A stretch of DNA of 64,000 nt. Origin: Monosiga brevicollis MX1. Taxonomy: Eukaryota; Opisthokonta; Choanoflagellata; Craspedida; Salpingoecidae. Where the stretch lies: assembly GCF_000002865.3 (NCBI RefSeq), contig NW_001865068.1, positions 52,378 through 116,377 of the forward strand, read 5' to 3'. Shown here one piece after another: positions 22,301 through 33,921 of this stretch (positions are counted from its first letter, which is position 1; each line of letters begins with the position of its first letter). Under the pieces are notes generated by a model, which saw nothing but the letters and a program-made list of their open reading frames with translations, was not told the DNA's origin and did no database searches. A program made the position numbers and the translations under genes.

Positions 22301-24333
22301 TTGTGGGCGGGGCGCCAACACTATTGCTAGAGGCGGCTGGGTCAAAGGGTCCGCCCTGGGCCAGGGCGGGTTCGATCTCAGCCTCGTACTGAGCAGCGCT
22401 AAAGCCGGCGCGGTCTTTGTCCTTGCGGCTACGCGAGCGCCACTTGGAGCTGCCACTTCCCTTTTTACGTCGGCCCGACGTGTTGCCTGCGCGCGAAACC
22501 ACTCGTTTCACAGAGGCCATGAAATGCGAGCTATGCGGTGACGCGCAACAAGGAAGGAATGTGCGCACAGTCATCAGTTGCGTCACCAGCGACATTTGGC
22601 GCAAGGGGCACGATCGGCAAGCCGGAGTTGCTACCTTTTCTCTGCCACCTCTGGAATCAAGGCCACTTCTTGCTCATGGCGCGAAATGATAGCGGAGCGA
22701 ACACCTTCCAAGCGATCAACTTCCAAATTCAAAGTGCCCTGAATGCGATGAGCAAGTGAGTAGGGTTGAGGAGGCGTGGACAAGTGCTTGGTAGGGGGTG
22801 GCCATCGCGACGTCTGTGGCTCTAGCCATTTGAAAGCAGGACAGCATCAAGACCAAAAAACGTTCTTACCTCCGACTTGAGCCGAATGTCACGGAGAAGG
22901 TTGTACATGTCGGTGAAGCGACGCTCATGTGTGGCGACCGACTTGGAGCTTGCCTCAAAGAGATGGAGCTGAGCCAATGAAAGCTGAAGCACACTTTGCA
23001 GGACATCGACCTGACCCAGCGAGTCCGGTTGAGGGGGTGTGGCGCAGAGGCCATTTAAAGAATAGGGTGAGCGGGATTGAGCTGAAGAACGAGGGCGACA
23101 GCCGGACCTTGTTGATGGTCAGGACATCGACCAGCATGCCCTCACAGTCGACGGCAGTGAGATGAGCATTTTTGCGCGTGGCGCAGCTTTTGAGACCGCG
23201 ACGATGGTATTCCTCCGTCTAAGCGCATGGAATGGTGTGAGGTCCATCGGTGGCAGCAAAAATGCCTGCCGTCGAAGGCGACGATAGGGGGCCCACACAG
23301 TTGCACGGGTCTTTGAGTCATGCATACCACAAGACCGTCTTCACCACAGCTGGTGGCACAAAACTTGGCCATGGTAGCAGTGTACTTGAGGTGCGACTGA
23401 GAGAGTTGCGCCTTGCAGTCAAAGGTGGCACGGAAATGCGCCGCGGCTTCAGCCAGGGTAGCATTGCAAGTCGCCTCTAACTGACCCATGTAGGTCGAGA
23501 GGTAGTCATCCATCTGAAATGCGGGGGCAAGCACACGCGAGAATGAGTCAAGCCAAGGCTCTTGGCCGAGATGGACCACCGGGCCAAAGTGCAATGCAAA
23601 TGCAAATCCGAGACAGAAAACAGCTGCTTGTTGAGCGTTGAATGAACGACCCGCAGCAGGATTAACCTCGGCCATCATGTCAGCCATCATCAGCAGGGGA
23701 GTGGCTTGCTTGTTGGTCGCCGTGTTTACGAGGCGGTAATGGGCGGCGCCAGCCCTGAGTGCCTGTGGGGGCCAACATACCAGGCCAGCACAGGGAGCCG
23801 GAAGCGGGATCATGTACGAAGGAAGAGGCATTTTCATGAGTGCAAGGCTAAGGTCGGGGCAACCGAATGCAAGATGGGGCAGGCGTCGAGACGTACGCCT
23901 GTGAGGGCGCGCAGGCTTGTTCGATAGCGGTCGGTGGCATCAACGACAGAGCTGGAGGCATGCAGGATGCGCTCCAGCGATGAATAAGATAAGTCGGCTG
24001 GGAAGCACCGCGGACCACGACCACGAACGCCGAATAGGGAGACACGGGGCCGGGCAAGAGGTGAGGTGACAGGTAGCGGAAAGGTCATGTTGGGATCTGG
24101 GGTGGTGTTTGAGTGCAGGATGCGCGAGGGCTGACCTTGCTGCATGGCCTCATCCAGGTCATGGTAGAAGCGCGGGTCATCTTGGAGGATCCCATCCGGT
24201 TCCGGAAACGGCGGGATCTGCACGCGTCGCGCGGGGCCCCGGGCGTTGCATGAGCCGTGTGGTTTACAGCGAGATGTCACGCATTCATTCCCATACGTAC
24301 CTGAAGGTCCTCGGTGCCAGTCACTTCTTCCAT
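19397..24333 (-). CDS. BAR-PH-ArfGAP protein (ACAP-like) with long disordered tail
   Basis: GTPase-activating protein for Arf GTPases at curved membranes. Exons identified on the minus strand: 24301-24333, 24136-24217, 23897-23997, about 23762 to the 23300s, 23108-23218, 22870-23010, 22635-22738, 22530 to about 22250, about 22090-22165, 19940-21988, 19752-19837, 19397-19567. The N-terminus has LQDDPRFYHDLDEAM (ACAP: LKDSPRFR), then BAR-type helices (PWLDSFSRVLAPAF, YLSTYMGQLEATC). The PH part has KSGYLMR, KDKRWRIESFTI and a final EYSEWIAALNAGI. The zinc finger is CADC-x16-CINC followed by SGVHRSLGVHISKVRSVLLD, containing the catalytic Arg region of ArfGAPs. After the ArfGAP about 500 residues are Ser/Arg/Asp-rich and disordered; no ankyrin repeats were seen. 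Two exon ends around the PH domain and one in the BAR region are approximate. Confidence 0.85.
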
Positions 24334-25118
24334 GGCGGCACCGATGACGCCGCGGGAGCGGCAGAGATCCTTCCGAAGTCACGCCAAGATGATAAGAGGG
24401 GCAGCTTTGGCGTCGCCCAAAGCTGGCGCGAGCAAAGCCCCGCGTTCAGTCCTCCGCTGGGGCGCCGCCAAGCGGGCCGCTTGTCCAGATGGCGGGTAGG
24501 TGTGTGTTTACGACACGAGAAGCTGAATTCGCAAGTTGAGGGAGGGTTGAATGGGTTGCAAAAAAGCCTCGGCGTGCCAATTGACTTTTGCTCTCTGGTC
24601 GAGCAAGTGAGCCGGCTGACCGATCACCCTTTTTGGAACCGCAAACGACCAAAAGCTTGTAGCGGAGCGGACAGTACCACAAACATGCACGATCGAGCGC
24701 CGAGGAACAGACGAGCGAAATCCAAGAGGTCACACACGAACCAGAGGAATAAAGCAGGAAGAGCGGGAGGACAGGAGACATGTCTGTGTACATGTCGAGA
24801 TAGAAGCAGAAGGGGAGAGGGGCAGGCATACCAGACGTCGAGCGCCATGATTTTTGGTCAGTCCGGCGGGCTGAGAACGTGTCCGCAGACAACATTGTTG
24901 TACAACAGGTACTATCAACATGTAAATGGGACATGGTTTCTAAACATATGTTGTAAACAATCAGTTCCAGGTCGAAAAGTGACATTTGTTTAAAAATAGA
25001 GCGTGAACTCAGTTTAAAATTAGAAGAGGCCTTATCGACCAAATTTTTTTTTTTGGGCTTTTCATTTCTCCTTTTCAACAGAAACGAAGAGAGAGAGAGA
25101 GAGAGAGGAACCGCAGAG
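24334..25118. promoter_or_regulatory. Divergent intergenic region between the ArfGAP gene (-) and IFT172 (+)
   Basis: 785 bp between start codons. A perfect 12-bp palindrome TGTTGTACAACA is at 24896-24907 in an AT-rich stretch, and a GA repeat at 25091-25107 lies just before the IFT172 start. No match to a full RFX X-box was established by eye. Confidence 0.5.
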
Positions 25119-28100
25119 ATGCAGCTCAGGTGAGTGATGAGTGATGGCGGTGTGAGCGGCAGTGGCAGTGGCAGTGGCAGTGGCAGTGGCAGTGGAGGAG
25201 GAGGGAGGGGCAGTGGTAGTGGACTTTTTTTGGGGTGGGGGTGTGGTAGCAGGGGCGGGTATGTGTTTTCTTCAGAGGAGGAGGCAGGCTGCGAAGAATT
25301 GTTATTGTTGAGGCGAGGACGGGTTGTTGTGAAGGCGGGGGTGGGCCGGTTTAGCGAGTTGCAAGATCATGCTCGTTCCTGGTGATGGCTGCGCGTGGAC
25401 CGAGCTTTCAATATGATCCGTATGACTTTCGGGGGTGGTGGCGTTACCCGGGCTCATACGGCTTGGACCTGGGCTTAGGCATCTGAGCACGCTCACAGAT
25501 GCGGCCGACGGCGCGGCCAAGGTCACCGCGCTGGCATGGAGTCCCAACGGCGTCAAGTTGGCTGCCTGTACAGTCGATCGCGTACGTTCCGAGCCGCTCA
25601 CAACGACTTGGATGTGCCTTGCTTGCGCGCAAGTCGCTCTTCGCGCCCTTCTCCTTCTCGACATGATGCGGTTCACTTACAGCTTTGTGCTTTGCCCGCC
25701 CCCTGCTTGGTATGATGGAAAAACAAACCAACAAACACCAAAACTCCCCAAAAATATGCATTCACTGCTCTGGTGACAGGTGGTCATGCTTTTCGATGAG
25801 CATGGCGAGAAGCAAGACAAGTTTGCCACCAAGCCTGCCGAGTCAGGCGTACGTTTGAATCGTCTCCTTTTAGCTTTTGCTACCTGAACTGTGACCTCCG
25901 ACTTGTTTCCTTCAAAGTCCAGGACCCGGGCTCTTGTATTCCTTTCCATCTTTCCTGCGCTTGCATGTCAGGTGATGACTAGCGTCGGTCACGGCATGTG
26001 TCTCATCTTCTGGTGTTTGTGGTCCATAGGGCGCCAAAACGTATCTGGTCACGGGCATGGCTTGGTCTCCCGACTCGAACAAGTACGTCGCATTCTGCGA
26101 GCCCTTCCATGCATTGTTTTACCACATTGCATCCGGTTTTGGCCTGTACTCTCCTGTGTTTATGTGATATGCCCGCTCAATTACCTTCAACGGCTCAACA
26201 GATTGGCGGTGGCGCAATCAGACAACATCGTCTTTGTCTACAAGCTGGGTCAGGGTGATGCTACCGTGTGGGATAAGAAAAAGTCAATCTGCAACAAGTT
26301 CATCCAATCGGTCCGTCAGACGCTTTGGCGCCGCGTGCATCCGCTTTGCCTATCTTGCCGCGCTGCTCTCACCCAATCCTCCTCGTCCTTTCCATGATCG
26401 TGACCGCCGCGCATTACCTGTACGGTGCAGTCTCCCGTGACTTGCATTACGTGGCCTCATGCCCACCATCACACCATCGTGCTCGGCACCGTTGAGGGCA
26501 AGGTCTGTTGGGTGTGGATTTGGCTTGTTGAGGGGAATTCATGAAGCTGAATCTCTTTTGATCTCACATCTGGAATTGTGATGGAAATCCCCCACTTCCC
26601 CTTCCCGCTCGCTGCAGGTGCGAGTGGGCAACTTGCGCACCAACAAGTCACAATCCATCTATCCCACGGGGTCCATGTGCGTGGCCCTGGCCACCAGGTA
26701 CGCCACATGCCAGTACTTTCAGCTCCTTGCGGCTAGGTCGTTCAGATGCACACCACCATACGTTTGCCTGTTCACACGTGTCGGGCTACCCTTTTTAGTC
26801 CCGATGGCGACGGCATTGTTTCAGCCCACATGGATGGCAGCATCTATCGCTATCAGCTCTCCGAGGGCGGTTCGTATCTTGCACTCGCACTGGTCATGTG
26901 CGACATTTAACCCCATCCTCACCTCCCAACTTGCGCCGCGGCATCAGGGCGCCATGGCCTGGTAGCAAAGCACAGCTGCCCTGCATATGCCCTCTCTTGG
27001 GCCGAAAGTATCTTGGCAGCCGGTGCCGACAAGCGTCTCGTCGTGTACGGCTTGGATGGACGCATCCAGCAGCAATTTGATCACAGCAACGAGCCCGGGG
27101 AGCGCGAACCGGCGGTTGCCCTGGCTTCCCCCTCAGGCCAAAGCGTGCTCGTTGGCTCATATAGCCGGTACGCTAGTCATTTGTGGATACCACAACTTAT
27201 GGCAGTGATCACCTTCATGTGATGCGACTTCACCCTCCTTCAATACCCACTCTGATCATCTGACGTCTTTTTCGGTTGTTGTTTCCTCCTTGGTTTTACT
27301 CTGGAAAATTGTTTCATATAGCCTGCGTGTTTACACGTACAACGTTCGTCGCACCACATGGGAAGCTGCCGCGCCCAAGGATGTTCCAAACCTCTACACG
27401 GTCACGGCGTTGGCATGGCGACCAGACGGTTCGCGCGTGCACGTGGGCACACTCTGCGGTGCCATCGAGGGTTTTGATTGCGCGTTTCGTCGCACCCGAT
27501 ACAAGGACAAGTTTGAGTTTGTCTACGTCGGCCCGTCTCAGGTCATCGTGACCAAGTTGAGCGACAACATGCGCATCGTCCTCCGATCCCATTACAATTA
27601 TGAGATTGAAAAGGTGCATGTTCTCGGCGACGACCAGTACATTGTCGGTTACACCTCGGACACGCTCCTTTTGGGTGACCTTGTCTCCTGCCAGCTCTCC
27701 GAGGTGGCCTGGCAGCCCACTGGAAGCGAGCGCTTCTACTTTGAGGTCAGTGGCGGCCATGCACTCTGGCCACAACGGCAACGACGTATCGATGCGCTTG
27801 CACATGTGCCGATGCTTTGTGCTATGTTGCGCAGCCATGCATGCTACCACGCTTTGCTCATCTCTTCATGGCCCATCTGCCCCATGCAGAATCCGGCCTG
27901 TTGCCTCATCTTCAATGCGGGCGAACTCGCCGTTGTTCAGTACGGCGTCAACGAGGTCTGTCTTAACCGTCCCTGTCTTGTTTTCTTTCCTCGCTGCTCC
28001 CATCACCACATCAATCTGACAACTCGGTTACCTTGGATGTCACCGGCGACTGTCCTAGGTACTTGGCAGCGTTCGAACAGAGTACATGAGTCCCCATCTC

Positions 28101-31100
28101 CTCTCTGTCTGCGTTCAGCCACGGTCCAAGCGTCTCGCCGAAGGTATGCTTTGCACCTGGCTGATCACCTGACCACGCGAATGCTCTTTTGCTTCTTCCT
28201 CTCGGTCGTGTACACGCGCACCGTGCGAGGGCCTCACCGAGCCGGAAATTTGCTGGTACGCAGACGACACCGTCGAGAACTTGAAGAAGCTGGCGTATCT
28301 TGTTGATCTTAAAACCATCAGTGTCATTGCCCTCGGCTCGGGTGTCGAGCTTGTGCACCTCGAGCACGATGCTAAAGTGGATTGGCTTGAGTTGAACGAG
28401 AACGGCGGCAAACTGCTTTTCCGGGACAAGCGACGACGCCTCGTGCTGTACGATATTGCCACCGAAAGCAAGACTACCCTGTTGACCTACTGCTCCTATG
28501 TGCAGTGGGTTCCCAGCAGTGATGTCATTGTGGCACAGAACCGGTAAGATGCGCCGCCAGCCGCTTGATGTCCGACTTCTTGTTCTATCCACGATGCGGA
28601 CCATCTTGCTCTTTTCGGCTCACCCTTCGCTTCTCTTTAGCAACAATCTCTGCGTGTGGTATTCAGTGGACCACCTAGATCGTATGACCACCTTTCAAAT
28701 CAAGGGTGACGTCGAAGACATTGAACGAACCAATGGCGCGACCGAGGTTTTGGTGGATGAAGGCGTCAATATGGTCTGTAGACTGGCGATGGCATTGAGC
28801 TTTAAGTTTCACACGCAGTCTCTATCGACCAATGCGCTTGAACTTGCTCATTTCCACGAGCTGCCGCGTTCATCTCAATAGGTCACGTACACGCTGGATG
28901 AGAGCTTGATCGAGTTTGGCACGGCTGTGGAAGACGAGGATTATGCGCGAGCCGTCAACTTCCTCGAGGCGCAGATTGATGCACCAGAGACACAGGCCAT
29001 GTGGAGCACGCTGGCTCAGCTGGCCATGGAGGCCGAGGACTTGCCCGTTGCGGCTCGCTGCTATTCTGCCTTGGGCAACATATCCAAGGCCCGTTACCTG
29101 CAGCAGATGATTCGCGACCAAGCCAATGGTGACGAATCGGCACGCGCCAAAATGGCCGCGCTGAACAAACACTTCAAGCTTGCCGAGACCATCTACCTCG
29201 AACAAGGCCAGGTTGACGCTGCCATCAATATGTATCAATCTCTTCACAAGGTGAGTCACATTCTCCCTCATTGGCCTTGTCCTTGGGTTCTGGTTGTGGC
29301 TCTTGGCATTGAACCGGGTTAGGAGGCGTCGTGGCCCTTTCTCATAGCCTTGCTCTGTTTGCATGGCATTTTAAGTGGGACGAAGCCATTGCCGTGGCGG
29401 CAGCGCGCAATCACCCCGAGTTGGACGCTATGCGGTCCAAGTACACTGCTTGGCTTCTCGAATCAGGCCAGGAAGAGAAGGCTGGAGAGCTTCGTGAGCA
29501 AGAGGGCGATCTGCAGGGCGCACTCAACTTTTACATGAAGGCCGGATTGCCAGGCCGGGCCGCACATCTGGTCATGGCCCAACCCGACTTGTACGGTCGC
29601 ACAGATGTGGTTGAGCGCGTAGCCTCAGCTTTGATGCAGGCTTCAATCTACGATCGTGCTGGTGAGTTGCTAGAGCGAGCGCAGATGCCCCAGCGTGCCC
29701 TCGAGGCCTACAAAAAAGGCCATGCCTATGCACGGGCCGTCGAGCTGTGTCGCCAGTCGTTTCCAAACGAAGTCATCGTTCTTGAAGAAGCCTGGGGCGA
29801 TCATCTCGTGCGCCAAAAGCAAATGGATGCTGCCATTCCCCACTTCATCGAGGCTGGGCGCTCCGAAAAGGCCATCGAGGCTGCTATTGCTGCCCGTCAA
29901 TGGGCCAAGGCTGCTCAAGTATGTCGGCAAATGTGCCTTGATGCCATCGTAACACCTGGTCAATGTGGTACGCATCATTGTCCGTACTTTGCTCACAACC
30001 GCCGGGTCCTGCCGCGTTCTACAGGTGGTGGATATGCAGGATGATGCTTTGGCACGGCCGTACTTTATCCAGCTCGCGCGCCACTATGCTTCAGTGCGCG
30101 ACTTTCGCAATGCCGAGAAGTATGTGATTGTTGGTCGTCTCGGCCCAGTTAGGCTCTGAGTGCCTTGTTGGCCATGTCCTTGCACTCGTTGCCCAACACG
30201 CATTTGAGCGGACATCCTTCTCAAACTGGCCTTCTGTCTTTGCTCAGGTACTTCATCAAGGGCCAAGCACCTCGTGGTGCCGTGGACATGTACGTGGCGG
30301 CCGGACAGTGGGATAAAGCCCATAAAATCAGTTCGCGCTTCATGTCGCAAGATGAAGTCTCTCAGAGCTATCTCGTCAAGGTATGTTCAACGTGCTCTTC
30401 AGGCTCTTGGCGCAGAATTTGAGGGCCCAACGTCTCGTTCATTGGCCGTGTCTGTTTCAGGCGGAAGAACTCGAGACGCAGCACAAATATGCCGAAGCGG
30501 AGAAGCTTTATGTGACTGTGAACGAGCCCGATTTGGCCATCAACATGTACAAGAAGATCAAGCAGTACGAGGACATGCTGCGATTGGTGAAGACCTATCA
30601 TCCCGACTTGATGGAGCAAACCCACATTCATTTGGCACAGGAGCTGGAAGGTATGGCTTGCTCACCCAGCCCCAACCTGCACTATCTTCCCTCCTTTTCG
30701 TATGCATATTTGTTTGTTTGTTTGTTTGGCCGAGCAGTTTGGAGCTTTGCTAGCTATTTGTGGTCCCGCTCAGCCCAACCAGCGTGTCTTGCATCGACTG
30801 CCGGAGACCGAACCTCATGTTTCCTCTTCCTTTGCGTTTGGTTTCACAGACGAATCATCGCATACTCAAGCCGAGCAGCACTACATTTCCGGGAACGACT
30901 GGAAGAGTGCTGTCAACATGTACCGGGCACGCGACATGTGGGAGGACGCGTACCGCGTTGCCAAAACCCACGGTGGCCTGCCCGCCTCGCAGCAGGTAGA
31001 AATGCATGCTCTTGCAAGACATCGTGGTTCCCTGGAACCCACCCTCCGCTTTTGGTCCAGCCGAGCCCGCTTTATGTTTCTGTGCCGCGTTTGCGCGTGG

Positions 31101-33514
31101 CTGGGCTCACTGGAGTGCTTTTGCCCTGCAACGATCCCAGGTCGGCTATCTTTGGGCACGTAGCTTGGGCGGAGACTCGGCCATCAAGTTGCTGCAAAAG
31201 CTTGGCATCGTCGACGTGGCCGTGGACTTTGCCTGCGAGCAGAATATGTTTGATTTCGCTTTTGAGATTGCTCGCGCAGCCGCGACGCACCGCACCAAAG
31301 ACATTCATCTCAAGAAGGCCATGTTTTTGGAAGATGAGGGCCGCAGCAAGGAAGCAGAGGAGCACTTTGTGCTTGCGGACAAGCCCAAGGAAGCCGTGCT
31401 GATGTACGTGCACGCCCAGGACTGGGACGCAGCACAGCGCGTGGCCGAAGCCCATGATCCCGAATCAATCAGCGATGTTCTCGTTGGGCAGGCGCGCGTA
31501 GCCTTTCAGAATAAAGATTATGCTCGCGCAGAGGCCCTTTTGCTGCGCGCCAACCGCCCCGAGCTGGCCGTGCGCTATTATCGGGAGGCACAAATGTGGG
31601 ACGACTGCCTTCGCCTCGCGGGCGAGTACCTGCCTCACATGTTGCCAGGCCTTCGTCGTGATTACGAGCTGGCGACCGGCAACAGCGTGCCAGATGGCAA
31701 GGGCCCGGCCGGAGCGAGCATGTCGCCCAACGGCAATGAGCCGCCCTCACACGGGGGGCGCGCCACCAGCGAGGCCCTGCTGGTGCAAGCGCGGCAGTAC
31801 GCTAGTGCTGGGCAACACGGCAAAGCCGTTGAGCTGTACCTGCGCTTGCAACCCGGCGATATGAACGCCGCGCAGCTGCAGGAGGCGTACGAGCAGGCAG
31901 CCGAGCTGGCTGCCAAGTTCTTGCCCTCCCAGGCGGCCGAAATCACCACGCAGTTGTGCCAGCGCTTGGTGCAAATGAACCGGCACAGCGTCGCAGCGGA
32001 TTTTTTCGCAGGGTTGGACATGTTCACGGAGGCTTGCATTGTCTGTGTGCAAGGCCGTGACTTTGAGCAGGCCCAACGCTTCGCTGAGGCTGCGGCTGAC
32101 CCAGAACTGGTGCAAAAGGTCAAACAGGCCTACGTTGCTCATCTTGAACAGCAAAATGATGGTTCTGGGCTGGCAGGCGTGGACGCGATGGCCGCATTGG
32201 ATCTCTATGTGCGCAACGAACAATGGCAAGAGTGCATGCGAGAGGCAGCGCAACATGGCGGCCAGGTTCTCAACAAATATGCGGCGCTGTATGCGGCTCG
32301 TTTACTGCAACAGGGTGACCCTGTGGCTGCCTTGGGTGTGTTCCGAGAGCATGGTGCGCCTCCCACGCCCGCCAACCATAACATCTATCGCCGCCTGTTA
32401 CATGACATGCTTGCGGAGCGAGGCCAGGCCCAGGAGTATAAAACTTGGGCAGCCCTGCGCGATGTTCTTGCGTCGGTGCGGTCCGGCGTGGCCGTGCAGC
32501 AGCCGCAGAGCGAGCCTGAGTTTGAGCGCATGACCACAATTGCACACTACATGGCGCTTAGCGCAGCCACTCGCGGGATCGAAGATCTCAAAGATCTTCA
32601 CTCAAAGCTTTGCATTGCATTGCTGCGGTACACCGACATCGTGCCCGTGGACCGCGCATTCTATGAGGCTGGCATCGCCTGCCGCGCCAACGGCGCCGAG
32701 AGCATGGCCTTTGTATTTTTGAATCGATACCTCGATTTGAGCGAGGCCATTGACGATGGGAGCCTGGACTCACTGGATAACACAGACTTTTTGAATGCTG
32801 GCATTCCTCTCGAGGTCTGTGCTTGCAAAAGCCGTTCCAATTGGGCTGAAAAACTCCTGCTTTGCGTGTCAGCGTTGGACTTTAGGTGAGCTTACGAGGC
32901 GTCATGCCTTGCTGGGTGTGTAGGTGCCGCTCCCAGACCGGCAATTTGTGGAAGAAGACGAGCACAAGGAGGCCAAGCAATGGGTCTTGGCCATTTCCAT
33001 GGACCATGATGTGCGTTATGACTTTTGTTATTGTATGCGTTGAGACGTTTGATGTCCAGGCCGCTGCGATGACCAGAGAGTCAGCTTTCTCTCACGTCTG
33101 GAGACTCATTGAGGTGTGATCGTTGGCAGGTTGATCTGCAGTTGGAGACAGACGAGCGGGGCCTCTTCGTCGGCTCGCTGCAAATGCCCAGTGGAGGCCA
33201 GGTTTGTCTTCTGGGACCATTTGGGCATCATCGCTCAAGCAAGATGCTTTCTATGACACCGGCTGACACGCGTGTTGCCTGGTTCGAACCCCCTGCTCTT
33301 TTTGGTATAGGAGTACCCGGCATGTGTCGCCTGTGGTCTGGCCGTGTTCGAAGAGGCCGTTAACTTTGGGCGAGGAAAAGCGGCGCGCAAGGGCGAGTGG
33401 AGTCAGTTCTTGATGGCCATGAAGACCACCAAGTCACCACAGTTGGAGGATGTGATGCGTTTCCTCTCCTCATGGTGCAATGCCTCGGCGTCCATGTCGT
33501 ACTCTTTCACGTGA
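25119..33514 (+). CDS. IFT172: Intraflagellar transport protein 172
   Basis: Peripheral IFT-B subunit that acts at the flagellar tip and is required to build flagella. Twenty-four exons: 25119-25129, 25479-25581, 25780-25848, 26030-26082, 26202-26310, 26431-26502, 26618-26697, 26799-26869, 26966-27167, 27322-27745, 27890-27955, 28059-28143, 28264-28543, 28641-28773, 28882-29250, 29376-29918, 30025-30119, 30248-30380, 30461-30650, 30850-30995, 31141-32814, 32924-33010, 33130-33201, 33311-33514; total 1756 aa (human 1749). The N-terminal third is WD40-like ([49 protein letters not shown]). The rest is TPR-like helical repeats ([65 protein letters not shown]). The C-terminus has [20 protein letters not shown]. 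Strong alignment to recalled metazoan IFT172 along its full length. The first exon carries only 11 coding bases. Confidence 0.97.
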
Positions 33515-33733
33515 GAGCTGACTTGGCGCAAAATCGGTCGGAAGATGTAGACGACTGAGCCTCTAGAAACCGAAGCCCGTTGCATTCATGTGTATTTTTT
33601 GACCGGCTCTTCACTGACTGTGACTGTGATGGCGGCTTTTTATATCCGTCGTATGTGGTGGCGTGCTCATCAATGATCAATTAACTTTTTTCTTACTTCA
33701 GTTCTTTGAGATGTTGAAACAGCTGTTCGGAAT

Positions 33734-33784
<51 letters not shown>

Positions 33785-33921
33785 GCAAGTTGGCCAAGAA
33801 GATGAAGGCATGGATGAAAGAAAAAAACAAAAAAAAAACAAAAGAAAACAAAAAAATCAAAAAACAAAATCAAAGAGTTCGTGTCCGGGTGTATTTCACA
33901 AAGTGGATGGTCTTGAGTGGC
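33515..33921. other. Convergent 3' region between IFT172 and the unknown Ser-rich gene
   Basis: 407 bp between stop codons. Holds a CA microsatellite (33737-33782) followed by A-rich sequence. No gene seen. Confidence 0.5.
33737..33782. repeat. (CA)n microsatellite
   Basis: About 23 uninterrupted CA units. Confidence 0.95.
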
